Source: Bin87 sp965203985 (GTDB lineage Bacteria; Chloroflexota; Dehalococcoidia; Lucifugimonadales; UBA3495). From it: a stretch of DNA of 64,000 bases. Under the pieces are notes generated by a model. That model made no database searches. It was not told the origin of the DNA and saw only the letters and a list, made by a program, of their open reading frames with translations. Positions 49,618-57,985 of this stretch are shown here, piece after piece. The stretch is taken from contig CBDBDS010000002.1 in NCBI GenBank assembly GCA_965203985.1, positions 186,001-250,000 on the forward strand, given 5' to 3'. The position numbers and the translations under genes are program-made. Position 1 is the first letter of the stretch; each line of letters starts with the position of its first letter.

Positions 49618-51242
49618 CCACCAGCAACGACAATCCCCGCACCCTCTCCGGCCTCCCCATCGACCCGCTCTACACGCCGGCCGGATTGGCCGGCAGCGGA
49701 TTCGACTCCGCCGCCGACCTCGGCCCGCCGGGCGAGTTCCCCTTCACCCGCGGCGCCTACCCGACCATGTACCGCGGCCGGTTGTGGACGCGGCGGCAGA
49801 TCGCCGGCTTCGGCACCGCCCGCGCCACCAACGAGCGCTACCGCTTCCTCCTGGCCCACGGCCAGACCGGCCTCAGCACCGACTTCGACCACCCCACGCT
49901 CACCGGGTACGACTCCGACCACGAGCTGGCTGAGGGCGAGGTCGGTCGCCTCGGTGTCGCCATTGACACCGCCGCCGACATGGGTGAGCTTTTCGACGGG
50001 ATACCGTTGGACCAGGCCAGCGTCTCGCTCACCATCAACCACCCGGCCATCGTGCTGCTGGCCATGTTCCTGCACAACGCCGAGCGCCGGGGCACGCCTT
50101 GGGCGGCATTGCGTGGCACCGTGCAGAACGACTCGCTGAAGGAGTTCCACGGCCAGAAAACCTTCGCCCTGCCGCCGGCGCCGGCCTTGCGCCTCACCAC
50201 CGACGTGGTCGAGTTCTGCACGAAACATGTGCCCAACTGGTACACCGTCTCCATCAGCGGCTACCACACCCGCGAGGCCGGCTCCGACGCCGTGCAGGAA
50301 CTGGCGTTCACCGTCGCCCAGGGCATGGCCTACGTCGAATCGGCCCAGCGGCGGGGATTGGCGGTGGACCAGTTCGCGTCCCGCCTGTCACACTTCTTCG
50401 GCGTCCATAACGACTTCTTCGAGGAGATCGCCAAGTTCCGCGCTGCCCGCCGGATGTGGGCGCGGCTCATGCGTGATCGCTACGGCGCAACCCGCCCCGA
50501 GTCCATGCGCATGCGCTTCCACACCCAGACCCTGGGGTCCACACTGGTGCGCCAGGACCCGCTGAACAACATCCTCCGCGGCGGGCTCCAGGCCCTGGCC
50601 GCTGTCCTGGGCGGTACGCAGTCGCTCCACGTCAGCGGCTACGACGAGGCCTACGACATCCCTTCTGAGGAGGCCATGCGCATCTCCCTGGCCACCCAGA
50701 TGATCCTCGCCCACGAGTCTGGGGTTTCGGCGACTCCAGACCCCCTCGGCGGCTCCGCCTACCTGGAGACGCTGACCGACCAACTGGAAGAGGCGGCCAT
50801 GGCCTACATCCAGCGCATCGATGCCATGGGCAACGGCAGCATGCTGGACGGAATGCTGGAAGCCATCGGCAGCGGCTACATCGAGAGCGAAATCGCCCAG
50901 GCGTCCTACCGATACCAACAGCGGGTCGAGTCGGGCGATTACACCATCGTCGGCGTCAACGACGAGTACAGCGCCGACGCCACCAACGCCGGGTCGCTGG
51001 AGCTTTTCGAGTTCGACTACGCCGAGGAGGAGCGGCAGATCGAACGCCTCACCACGGTACGCCAGGGTCGCAGCGAGGCCGATGCCGCGTCATCCCTGCG
51101 CGACATCGTGAAAACCGCCCAAGCCGACGGCAACCTCATGCCCCCGATCCTCACCGCCGTCGCCGCCGGCGTCACCGAGGGCGAAATCATGGGCGCCCTC
51201 CGCGACCAATGGGGCGAATACGTGGATCCCGGGGTGTTTTAG
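49614..51242 (+). CDS. Methylmalonyl-CoA mutase family, large (substrate) subunit
   Basis: 542 aa B12-mutase TIM-barrel without a fused B12 domain. FTRGAYPTMYRGRLWTRRQIAGFGTARATNERYRFLLAHGQTGLSTDFDHPT, RFHTQTLGSTLVRQDPLNNILRGGLQALAAVLGGTQSLH and SATPDPLGGSAYLE are family hallmarks. The B12 subunit is encoded at 51711, so this is the split (alpha+beta) form as in isobutyryl-CoA or some methylmalonyl-CoA mutases. The MYRGRLW substrate motif differs from canonical MCM (MYAFRPW), so the acyl-CoA substrate may not be methylmalonyl-CoA. Confidence 0.9.
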   Translation: MTTSNDNPRTLSGLPIDPLYTPAGLAGSGFDSAADLGPPGEFPFTRGAYPTMYRGRLWTRRQIAGFGTARATNERYRFLLAHGQTGLSTDFDHPTLTGYDSDHELAEGEVGRLGVAIDTAADMGELFDGIPLDQASVSLTINHPAIVLLAMFLHNAERRGTPWAALRGTVQNDSLKEFHGQKTFALPPAPALRLTTDVVEFCTKHVPNWYTVSISGYHTREAGSDAVQELAFTVAQGMAYVESAQRRGLAVDQFASRLSHFFGVHNDFFEEIAKFRAARRMWARLMRDRYGATRPESMRMRFHTQTLGSTLVRQDPLNNILRGGLQALAAVLGGTQSLHVSGYDEAYDIPSEEAMRISLATQMILAHESGVSATPDPLGGSAYLETLTDQLEEAAMAYIQRIDAMGNGSMLDGMLEAIGSGYIESEIAQASYRYQQRVESGDYTIVGVNDEYSADATNAGSLELFEFDYAEEERQIERLTTVRQGRSEADAASSLRDIVKTAQADGNLMPPILTAVAAGVTEGEIMGALRDQWGEYVDPGVF

Positions 51243-51316
51243 GCAGTTAACCGCAATGTGCAATATAGTGTAGTCAATCTACGCCGGGTGACCCGCAGTC
51301 AAACAAGGAGGAGCCG

Positions 51317-51544
51317 ATGAACAATCCGCTGGCAATCATCGCCATCGTCATTTGCACGGCTTTTTTCGGCCTGAGCTGGTCTGTGACCATCGGACACTGG
51401 CTGGATGTGGCGGTCCTTGATCTGGAGGGCAATTTCGGAGTCGAAGGACTGACCCGGCTGGCCTACGCCGGCGCCGCGCTGTCTGTGATAACAGCTTTCG
51501 GTCTTCTAGCTGAAAAACTACAGAAAAAGCGCATCAAGCGATGA
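51317..51544 (+). CDS. Small two-helix membrane protein between mutase subunits
   Basis: 75 aa. Hydrophobic stretches about residues 5-27 (LAIIAIVICTAFFGLSWSVTIGHW) and 46-64 (LAYAGAALSVITAFGLLAE) with a basic tail (KLQKKRIKR). AAGGAGGAG lies 6 nt before the ATG, a very strong signal. Its stop overlaps the next start (ATGA). Unknown function. Confidence 0.75.
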   Translation: MNNPLAIIAIVICTAFFGLSWSVTIGHWLDVAVLDLEGNFGVEGLTRLAYAGAALSVITAFGLLAEKLQKKRIKR

Positions 51545-51714
51545 ACATTCTCAGTGACTTGGGAACAATGCTCTTGGGAGTAACCGCGATACTAATAGCC
51601 GGTTCTGTAATTGGTATTGGTAGCGGGGACGATATCACGGCACAGGTAATCGGCGCCCTCTTTGCTGGTATTGTAGGCGTGATATTCAGGATTCTAGGCA
51701 GAAACGCGGAATGA
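51541..51714 (+). CDS. 57-residue membrane protein coupled on both sides
   Basis: 57 aa: MNILSDLGTMLLGVTAIL... with two hydrophobic segments (about 8-27 and 36-52) and a short basic end (RILGRNAE). It overlaps the previous gene by ATGA at 51541-51544 and the B12-subunit gene by ATGA at 51711-51714, so translation runs through three genes. Unknown function, but the double coupling makes it very likely real. Confidence 0.7.
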   Translation: MNILSDLGTMLLGVTAILIAGSVIGIGSGDDITAQVIGALFAGIVGVIFRILGRNAE

Positions 51715-52157
51715 ATCAAAATCGAGGCCTCAACCCACCCCGCGTCCTCCTCGCCAAGCTCGGCCTGGACGGCCACGACCGCGGCGTAAAGGTCATCGCC
51801 CGCGCCCTCCGCGACGCCGGCATGGAGGTGGTCTATCTCGGCATGCGGGTCACGGCCGACCAGGTCGCCGCCGCCGCCGCCCAGGAGGACGTGGACGTGG
51901 TCGGCATCAGCATCCTCTCCGGCGCCCACATGCGGCTCATGCCTCGCATGGTCGATGCCCTGGAACGCCACGGCCTACGCGGCGACGCTGCCGACGACAA
52001 CGTTATGCTCCTGGTCGGCGGCACCATACCCGACGGCGATGTCGAGCCCCTGCAACGAATCGGAGTTGACGGTGTATTCCCCGTGGGCACCTTCACTGGC
52101 GAGATGATAGATTTCATTCACAATTCCCTCTCCCCAAATGCGAGAGGGTCAGGGTGA
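51711..52157 (+). CDS. B12-binding subunit of the methylmalonyl-CoA-mutase-type enzyme
   Basis: 148 aa cobalamin domain: VLLAKLGLDGHDRGVKVIARALRDAGMEVVYLG holds the base-off His (DxHxxG), then VGISILSGAHM and LVGGTIPDGD. It should complete the large subunit at 49614. The last residues (SLSPNARGSG) and the stop derive from the repeat at 52126-52163. A homolog elsewhere fused to the large subunit is not seen here. Confidence 0.92.
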   Translation: MNQNRGLNPPRVLLAKLGLDGHDRGVKVIARALRDAGMEVVYLGMRVTADQVAAAAAQEDVDVVGISILSGAHMRLMPRMVDALERHGLRGDAADDNVMLLVGGTIPDGDVEPLQRIGVDGVFPVGTFTGEMIDFIHNSLSPNARGSG

Positions 52158-52163
52158 GGGTGA
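52126..52163 (+). repeat. CCCTCTCC/GGGTGAGGGTGA-type repeat across a gene junction
   Basis: CCCTCTC (52126-52132) forms a hairpin with GAGAGGG (52142-52148), followed by TCAGGGTGAGGGTGA. This is the look of a common intergenic repeat. Here it encodes the C-terminus and stop of the B12 subunit and supplies the GAGGG ribosome binding site of the ligase at 52165. Confidence 0.6.
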
Positions 52164-52164
52164 A

Positions 52165-53565
52165 ATGTCCTGGCCGCCCACATACAACCCACAATACCAA
52201 CCCTCGCCCGATGCAGAGTATTGGGACGCCCGACTGGAGACCATGGATCCCGCCGCGCGTGACGAGGTGATCCTTGAGAAACTGCGCGGCCAGGTCCGCT
52301 ACGCGTGGGAGCAGTCCGGTTTCTATCGCGAGTTCTGGAAGGACGCCCCCGTGGACCCGGCGAACGTAAGGAGCCTCGAAGAGTTCGCCTGCCTGCCCAT
52401 CCTCACCAAGGAAGAAGTCAGGGTGGAGCAGGAAGCCCACCCGCCCTACGGCCGGTTCCTCTGCGTTCCTCCCGACCAGGTGTACCGCATCCACGGCACG
52501 TCCGGGACCACCGGCCGGCCCACCGTGTTCGGTATCAGCCGCGGCGACTGGGAACGCATCGGCGAAGCCCACGCGCGGATCCTCTGGGCTGCCGGCGTGC
52601 GACCCAGCGATACGGTCATGGTGGCGGCGGTGTTCAGCCTCTACGTCGGCAGCTGGGGCGCCCTCGTGGGAGCCGAGCGGCTCGGCGCGACCTGCTTCCC
52701 CTTCGGCGCCGGCGCGCCCGGCCAGACCGAGCGGGCCGTGGAATGGGCCGAGATGGTGAAGCCGGCCGCGCTGTACGCCACACCGTCTTACGCGCTGTAC
52801 CTCGCGGAAACCGCCCGTGAAATGGGCGTCGATCCACGGGAGAACTTCGGGTTTCGCCTGATGTTCTTCAGCGGCGAGCCCGGCGCCAGCGTCCCAGCCA
52901 CCCGTCAGGCTATCGAGGACGCCTTCGGCTGCTACGTCGTCGACCAGGGCAGCATGGCCGAGATGACCCCGTGGATGACCAACGGCGGTTGCCGTCACCT
53001 GCAACAGGGTATGCACCTGTGGCAGGACATTGTGTACACCCAGCTAGTGGACCCCGAAACTCGCCAACCCGTCGCAATTGGCGGCGAGGGAGTGCCCGTT
53101 TACACCCACCTGGAGCGCGAGTCCCAGCCCATGATCCGCTACTGGTCCGGCGACATCGCTCGCTGGGAGATGGTGGACTGCCCCTGCGGGAGAACCTATC
53201 CCACGTTGACCCAGGGCATCTACGGCCGCGCCGACGACATGCTCATCATACGAGGCCAAAACGTGTTCCCCTCTCGCATCGAGGACGTTCTGCGCGGACT
53301 GCACGAGTTCGGCGGCGAGTTCCGCCTGGTGGTCGAGCGCGAACGCGGTTACCTGGATCGGTTGACCGTGCAGACCGAGGTATCCTCAGATGTTTGGGCA
53401 TCGGCGGGCGAAGGCGGACCCGACGGATTGAACGGCCTGCGCGACCAGTTCCGCGACACTCTCCGTCGGGCCCTGGGCGTCGGCGTCGCCGTCGAACTCA
53501 AGCCGGAGGGAGAGTTCGAGCGTACCCAGTTCAAGGCGCGCCGGGTGATCGACCTCCGGCAGTAA
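52165..53565 (+). CDS. Phenylacetate-CoA-ligase-like AMP-forming ligase
   Basis: 466 aa adenylate-forming enzyme of the PaaK group. ATP motif RIHGTSGTTGRPTVFGISRGDW, the carboxyl-specificity half with FGAGAPGQTERAVEW, the Cys-rich WEMVDCPCGRTYPTLTQGIYGRADDMLIIRGQNVFPSRIEDVLRG hinge, and the C-terminal lid are complete. It would activate an aromatic or other carboxylic acid to its CoA thioester. I start at ATG 52165, whose ribosome binding site is in the repeat. Between the B12 mutase subunits and the MBL gene, it fits a carboxylate-degradation set. Confidence 0.9.
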   Translation: MSWPPTYNPQYQPSPDAEYWDARLETMDPAARDEVILEKLRGQVRYAWEQSGFYREFWKDAPVDPANVRSLEEFACLPILTKEEVRVEQEAHPPYGRFLCVPPDQVYRIHGTSGTTGRPTVFGISRGDWERIGEAHARILWAAGVRPSDTVMVAAVFSLYVGSWGALVGAERLGATCFPFGAGAPGQTERAVEWAEMVKPAALYATPSYALYLAETAREMGVDPRENFGFRLMFFSGEPGASVPATRQAIEDAFGCYVVDQGSMAEMTPWMTNGGCRHLQQGMHLWQDIVYTQLVDPETRQPVAIGGEGVPVYTHLERESQPMIRYWSGDIARWEMVDCPCGRTYPTLTQGIYGRADDMLIIRGQNVFPSRIEDVLRGLHEFGGEFRLVVERERGYLDRLTVQTEVSSDVWASAGEGGPDGLNGLRDQFRDTLRRALGVGVAVELKPEGEFERTQFKARRVIDLRQ

Positions 53566-53663
53566 GTCGTCGCACCGATCCACGCCGCCAGCGGGATGGA
53601 TTGATGCGCGGCCGGGTACGGTGCCCCAACGGTACGCCCAACCTGAATTGACGGACTGGACGA

Positions 53664-54446
53664 ATGGAATGGCCCCTTCCTGACCCATCCATTTACCGGC
53701 CTCCCGGCATTCCCGGACCCCGGGCGCGGGTCGGCGAGATCATGCCCGGTCTCCATCAGCGCAGCCTGGTGACCACCAGCGCCTTCCTGGTCATCACGCC
53801 GGACGCTGAAACGGGCGAAGACTCCGTGACTGTCATCGACTCGGGCTGGCGCTTCTTCCATAACCGCCCGGTTTTCTCCTACCTGCGTGACTTGGGGTAC
53901 GGACCGCAATCGATAAAGGGGTTGATCTCGACCCATTTTCACCACGATCACGTAGGCGGCATGGCGGGCCTCCACCGTTCCACCGGCGCACCCGTATCCG
54001 CCCACCGCCTGGAAGCCCCATACCTCTCCGGCGACGGCGGCCGGAGCGTACCGGATCCGGTGCAACCCCGGTGGTTGCGCCCCTTCCTGTGGCCCCTGAT
54101 GACGTTGATGACGCCGCGCAGTTTCCCGGTGGCCACTCCGCTGGAAGACGGCGACACGCTGCCGCTTCTGGGCGGCGCCACCGTGATCCACACGCCGGGC
54201 CACACGCCGGGCAGCATCAGCCTGCACTTCCCCAATGAAGGGGCGCTGCTGGTCGCCGACGCCCTGCAACGCTACCAGGGCCGTCTCACCCTGCCATCCC
54301 GCTGGTTCTCCAGCGACATGGAGGCGGCCAAGGAGTCCGTCCGTCGCCTGTCCCAACTGGACTTCGAGACCATCTGCTTCAGCCACTTCGAACCCATGCG
54401 CCAGGGCGCCCAGGCAGCGCTCCGATCCCTGGCGGAGTACGTGTGA
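53664..54446 (+). CDS. MBL-fold metallo-hydrolase
   Basis: 260 aa. Canonical motif STHFHHDHVGGM (HxHxDH), then HTPGHTPGSISLHFP, VADALQRYQG and FSHFEPMRQGA complete the di-zinc site. That pattern is seen in glyoxalase II and thioesterase-like members, so it may hydrolyse a CoA or other thioester in this acyl-CoA cluster. The ribosome binding site is weak. Unlike the MBL protein at 40479, the metal-site Asp is intact. Confidence 0.87.
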   Translation: MEWPLPDPSIYRPPGIPGPRARVGEIMPGLHQRSLVTTSAFLVITPDAETGEDSVTVIDSGWRFFHNRPVFSYLRDLGYGPQSIKGLISTHFHHDHVGGMAGLHRSTGAPVSAHRLEAPYLSGDGGRSVPDPVQPRWLRPFLWPLMTLMTPRSFPVATPLEDGDTLPLLGGATVIHTPGHTPGSISLHFPNEGALLVADALQRYQGRLTLPSRWFSSDMEAAKESVRRLSQLDFETICFSHFEPMRQGAQAALRSLAEYV

Positions 54447-54456
54447 TAACATTCAC

Positions 54457-54478
54457 ATGGATCCACAGGATAGACAGG
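54457..54478 (+). repeat. Dispersed CACAGGAT-GACAGG repeat
   Basis: ATGGATCCACAGGATAGACAGG lies between the MBL stop and the DUF4268 gene. It shares GAT-C/G-CACAGGAT-A/G-GACA with the inverted pair at 7352-7475, at the border where the second accessory block begins. Confidence 0.55.
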
Positions 54479-54493
54479 TTTCGAGGTTAGGAT

Positions 54494-55381
54494 ATGGAGT
54501 TTGGCGAATTGAAAGATGTTGATTTGCGGGAAGTATGGCCGCGTGAAGATCACAATTTCACGCCGTGGTTGGCCGACAACTTGGAGCGTCTTTCACAAGT
54601 GATTGGGATTCCGTTGGAAGCGGAAGACACCGAGGTTGCGGTCGAGCAATTTTTCGCTGATATTCTTGCCTCTAATCCAATGGATGGCAGCAAGGTACTC
54701 ATTGAGAATCAGTACGGTTCGACGGACCACGACCACCTCGGCAAGATTCTTACTTACCTTGCTGGCCTGGAAGCCCAAACCATCGTCTGGATTTCCCAGC
54801 ATTTCAATGACGCACATCTCTCGGCCATTCGCTGGTTGAATGAGCACACTACCGACCCGTTCTCGTTTTTCGCCGTACGAGTGCGAGTCCTGCAAGTTGC
54901 GGATTCCCCGATGGTGCCCGTATTTGAAGTGTTGGAACGTCCCAGTGATTGGGACCGACAAATCCGACGACAAGCAACAAGCCTGAGCGAAAGTGGTCAG
55001 TTTCGCAAAGGGTTCTGGACTTACTATTCTGAACGCTACGTTGACGACGGAGTTGGCGTCGGCAGCACTTCCAATCAGTGGGTATATGTTGAAGAAGCAA
55101 GTCTCAACATCTCATTGGCATTAGTGAAAGACAAGGTCGGGCTTTTCCTGCGAGGAACCAGGGGCGAAAGCACGGATGTGGCTCGTGAACGGATGTTGCC
55201 TTACGAGGCGGCTTTCCGCAAGCAATTTCCTAACTGGCCTGAAGATGAGCCAATTTACGATTGCGCCGAGTGGTCAGCACACACCAACACGCATGACCGC
55301 TCCAACTGGCCACAGGCGGCCGACTGGTTGCACGAACACCTTGAAATCTATCGCACCATCCTCACTCAGGATCCGGCGTGA
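54494..55381 (+). CDS. DUF4268-type PD-(D/E)XK nuclease-like protein
   Basis: 295 aa. LREVWPREDHNFTPWLADNLERLSQVIGIPLE leads into a PD-(D/E)XK-like core: FFADILA (Asp), VLIENQYGSTDHDHLGKILTYLAGL (E-x-Q plus HDHLGK). The C-terminal half is the DUF4268 domain with WPQAADWLHEHLEIYRTIL. Proteins of this kind often accompany restriction-type or other defence genes; the activity is inferred. Base composition is visibly lower in GC than the neighbours. AGGAT is close to the ATG. Confidence 0.75.
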   Translation: MEFGELKDVDLREVWPREDHNFTPWLADNLERLSQVIGIPLEAEDTEVAVEQFFADILASNPMDGSKVLIENQYGSTDHDHLGKILTYLAGLEAQTIVWISQHFNDAHLSAIRWLNEHTTDPFSFFAVRVRVLQVADSPMVPVFEVLERPSDWDRQIRRQATSLSESGQFRKGFWTYYSERYVDDGVGVGSTSNQWVYVEEASLNISLALVKDKVGLFLRGTRGESTDVARERMLPYEAAFRKQFPNWPEDEPIYDCAEWSAHTNTHDRSNWPQAADWLHEHLEIYRTILTQDPA

Positions 55382-55512
55382 AGATAACTTAAACCGCCAC
55401 TGGTAGGAGGTGGTTGCAGCAGGCCAATGATCTCGTCCCGATGAAACCTGCTCTTTACCCTCTATTTGTCTCCGCCTACAATCAGCACAAAAGATACTGT
55501 GGAGCAGTAGCT

Positions 55513-55956
55513 ATGCTCACTCCTATGGAAACCCTCGACGCTGCGACAGCCCACATCACCGCCGGCCAAGTCCAGCAAGGCGCGCGGCTGGCCTACGATG
55601 CCGCATTCCGGGCCGTCGCCGAAGCGGCGCGGCGGCACAAGCGGCCCTGCAAGACGACAGAGGATGCACGGAAATTCGTTTGCTGGCTGGAGGGCCTTCC
55701 CAGTGAACCCGATGACCCGGTCGATAACGCCCCGCTTTTCGATTGGGACGAGGAAGGCCAGCCGATCCCGTTGCCGGGACCCGAGTTCATTGGGGCTTTT
55801 GACGTAGCGGAAGAATTCAAGCGTCACGCCGAGGCTCCAACAGAACTCACAAGTTGGCAGCCCGACGAATATGCTTTCTACCTACCAGCGGTCCGGTGGC
55901 TCGTCGAAGAGTTGGAAACCGCGCAACCGAGAGACCCTTCCGTTTGGATCCGCTAA
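55513..55956 (+). CDS. HEPN/PaREP1-like protein, first of second pair
   Basis: 147 aa. ATAHITAGQVQQGARLAYDAAFRAVAEAARRHKRPCKTTEDARKFVCWLEGLP follows the same helical pattern as the gene at 48682 (CLWEAVRAAVTAASIKRGTPVETDAD). The middle is a loop with acidic residues; the end (YLPAVRWLVEELETAQPRDPSVW) is helical. ATG 55513 has GGAG 8 nt upstream. A longer frame from TTG 55414, 3 nt after AGGAGG, is possible. It overlaps the next gene by 13 nt. Confidence 0.55.
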   Translation: MLTPMETLDAATAHITAGQVQQGARLAYDAAFRAVAEAARRHKRPCKTTEDARKFVCWLEGLPSEPDDPVDNAPLFDWDEEGQPIPLPGPEFIGAFDVAEEFKRHAEAPTELTSWQPDEYAFYLPAVRWLVEELETAQPRDPSVWIR

Positions 55957-56360
55957 CGCACTTCGACGCGTCTCGCAACCTGGCGGCGCTGGCGACGGAA
56001 CTTGTCAGCCGCGGCCAGGATATTGCCGCTGGCGAATTAGTTTGGGGAGCGATAGTCCATGCCGTCAGCGCCGCCGACCCGGCCCACGAAATCCAGCTTC
56101 CCGACCGTTTCGGCAATCATCACCAATCTCCCAATACCATGTCCACTTTCTCCAACGCCGTCCGACGTATCAGAGAACGTCCCCTATCCGAAACGCAAAT
56201 CACCACTTGCCTGAACAACGGGCAGCAGATGTTGCATAATCACTTCTATCACTTGAACTTGACCCCGCAGGAGCTTCGATTTCGCGTTCGCCTCGGGGCT
56301 GCCTATGCGCTACTGCTCGCCCACGCCGCCGCCCGCGCCCTGGGCCAATCAGCACTGTAA
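55944..56360 (+). CDS. HEPN/PaREP1-like protein, second of second pair
   Basis: 138 aa from a TTG at 55944 (weak GAGAG upstream) inside the end of the previous gene. ASRNLAALATELVSRGQDIAAGELVWGAIVHAVSAADP and MLHNHFYHLNLTPQE parallel the gene at 49228, but the Arg of its R-x4-H is not conserved here, so RNase activity is doubtful. The CoA transferase gene begins 39 nt after its stop. The start codon is uncertain. Confidence 0.5.
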   Translation: MDPLTHFDASRNLAALATELVSRGQDIAAGELVWGAIVHAVSAADPAHEIQLPDRFGNHHQSPNTMSTFSNAVRRIRERPLSETQITTCLNNGQQMLHNHFYHLNLTPQELRFRVRLGAAYALLLAHAAARALGQSAL

Positions 56361-56399
56361 CGGGCAACCCGTGCATTGCGAAAAAGTGAGTATCCAACA

Positions 56400-57647
56400 A
56401 TGTCTGCCAATTCCGACACCCCCGCGAACCTCCCCCTGCCCCTGGAAGGCGTCCGCGTCCTCGACGCCACCCACATCGTCGCCGGACCGTTCTGCTCGCT
56501 GATCCTCGCCGACATGGGCGCCGAGGTCATCAAGATCGAACGTCCGCGCACCGGAGACCTGGCCCGGGATCGCGGCCCCTTCATCGGCGACGCCGAGTCC
56601 GGTCAGATCAGCAGCCGATACCTGGGCGTCAACCGCAACAAGAAGAGCGTGACCCTCGACCTGCGCAACGCCACCTGTAAAGCTGCCTTCGAAAGCCTCA
56701 TCGCCAACTCCGACGTGCTGCTGGACAACTGGGGGCCCGGCGCTTTCCGCCGCCTGGGTCTCGGATACGAACGGCTCCGCGAAATCAACCCTCGCCTGAT
56801 CTACGCGGAGATCACCGGCTACGGCGACGCCGAGGGAGCCCGCGGACCCTATTCCGACTGGCCGGCCAACAACCTTGCCATCCAGGCGATGTCCGGCTGG
56901 ATGGACCTCACCGGCGAGCCGGGCGGAACTCCACAGGCCGTGGGCGACAACATCGGCGATTCGGTCCCCGGCGTGTGGGCCGCCCTGAGCATCGTGCTGG
57001 CCCTGGAGACCCGTCGTCAGACCGGCGTCGGCCAGCACGTGGACGTGGCAATGTACGAGTGCATGGCATCCCACGTCATCAGCAACATGAACGCCTACCA
57101 GGCCACCGGCGCCACTCCCGGACGCACCCGCCAGGCGTCCCTGTCCCCCGGTCTCGCCCTGCGCGCGTCCGACGGGCACGTGGTCATGGCCGGCGTGCGC
57201 ACCCCGCAGCGCTTGGCCGGCCTCTGGGAACTCATCGGCCGCACCGACCTGCCGGAGTCCGACGAACGCTACCTGCAGCAGTTCCCCGACGCCGATTTCG
57301 TTTTCGACGAAATGATCCCGGCCATCGAGGAATGGTCTTCCCAGCGTCCCAAGTGGGAGGTCGCCGGCCGCCTCACCGAGCTCGGCTTCTCCATGGGCGT
57401 CGCCCAGAGCGTGGCCGACCTGGCCGACTGCCCGCAGCTCCAGGCGCGCGGAATGTACGTGGACACCGGCGACACCCTGGGCGGAACCTTCCGGTCCCTG
57501 GCAACTCCGATACAACTCACGTCATGCCGCCAGCCGGACAACGCCACGCCGCCGAAACTGGGCCAGCACACCGCCGAAATCCTGTGCACCCTGGGCGGCC
57601 TCACGGCCGAGGAACTGGCCCAGCTCGAAGAGCAGGGAGCGGTATAA
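56400..57647 (+). CDS. CaiB/BaiF (class III) CoA transferase
   Basis: 415 aa. GVRVLDATHIVAGPFCSLILADMGAEVIKIERP is the family opening, then FLGVNRNKKSVTLDLR-type, GYGDAEGARGPYSDWPANNLAIQAMSGWMDLTGEPGG. The catalytic Asp region reads GQHVDVAMYECMASHV, where Glu seems to sit at the nucleophile position, as in many CaiB relatives. It would move CoA between carboxylic acids, in line with the ligase and mutase upstream. ATG 56400 is preferred over TTG 56376. Confidence 0.92.
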   Translation: MSANSDTPANLPLPLEGVRVLDATHIVAGPFCSLILADMGAEVIKIERPRTGDLARDRGPFIGDAESGQISSRYLGVNRNKKSVTLDLRNATCKAAFESLIANSDVLLDNWGPGAFRRLGLGYERLREINPRLIYAEITGYGDAEGARGPYSDWPANNLAIQAMSGWMDLTGEPGGTPQAVGDNIGDSVPGVWAALSIVLALETRRQTGVGQHVDVAMYECMASHVISNMNAYQATGATPGRTRQASLSPGLALRASDGHVVMAGVRTPQRLAGLWELIGRTDLPESDERYLQQFPDADFVFDEMIPAIEEWSSQRPKWEVAGRLTELGFSMGVAQSVADLADCPQLQARGMYVDTGDTLGGTFRSLATPIQLTSCRQPDNATPPKLGQHTAEILCTLGGLTAEELAQLEEQGAV

Positions 57648-57648
57648 T
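57643..57648 (+). promoter_or_regulatory. -10 box upstream of the aspartyl-protease pair
   Basis: TATAAT overlaps the CoA transferase stop. The start near 57655 gives a 12-nt leader with GAGGTGAG before ATG 57667. Confidence 0.45.
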
Positions 57649-57666
57649 CCCATCGAGGTGAGAAGC

Positions 57667-57984
57667 ATGGACCAGGCGAAAAACACGGACCACGAAGATC
57701 AACTCTACAGACTCCAACGCTATCAGGAAGTGAAAAGGCAAGCACATGAAATCTACGAGGCCCAGATCCGACCTCGGCTGGCCCCCGGCGACGAAGACCG
57801 CTACGTAAAGATCGACGTGATCAGCGGCGACTACGAAATCGGTGACAACTCGGCCACCACCGGGCGCAAACTTCGAGAGCGCCGCCCGGACGCGGTCATT
57901 CACACGATGAAACACCACCAGAGCTACATGGCTTACCTGCGCACGCCGGGACGCCGCATTCGCGAAGAAGGGGCAAATCTTTAG
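57667..57984 (+). CDS. Partner protein of clan AA aspartyl protease
   Basis: 105 aa hydrophilic protein. DEDRYVKIDVISGDYEIGDNSATTGRKLRERRPDAVIHTMKHH matches a small protein family (IDVxxGDYEI-x-D...RRPDA) that is regularly found just before a retropepsin-like gene, as here. Its function is unknown. GAGGTGAG precedes the ATG. The protease ATG lies 1 nt after its stop. Confidence 0.65.
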   Translation: MDQAKNTDHEDQLYRLQRYQEVKRQAHEIYEAQIRPRLAPGDEDRYVKIDVISGDYEIGDNSATTGRKLRERRPDAVIHTMKHHQSYMAYLRTPGRRIREEGANL

Positions 57985-57985
57985 C

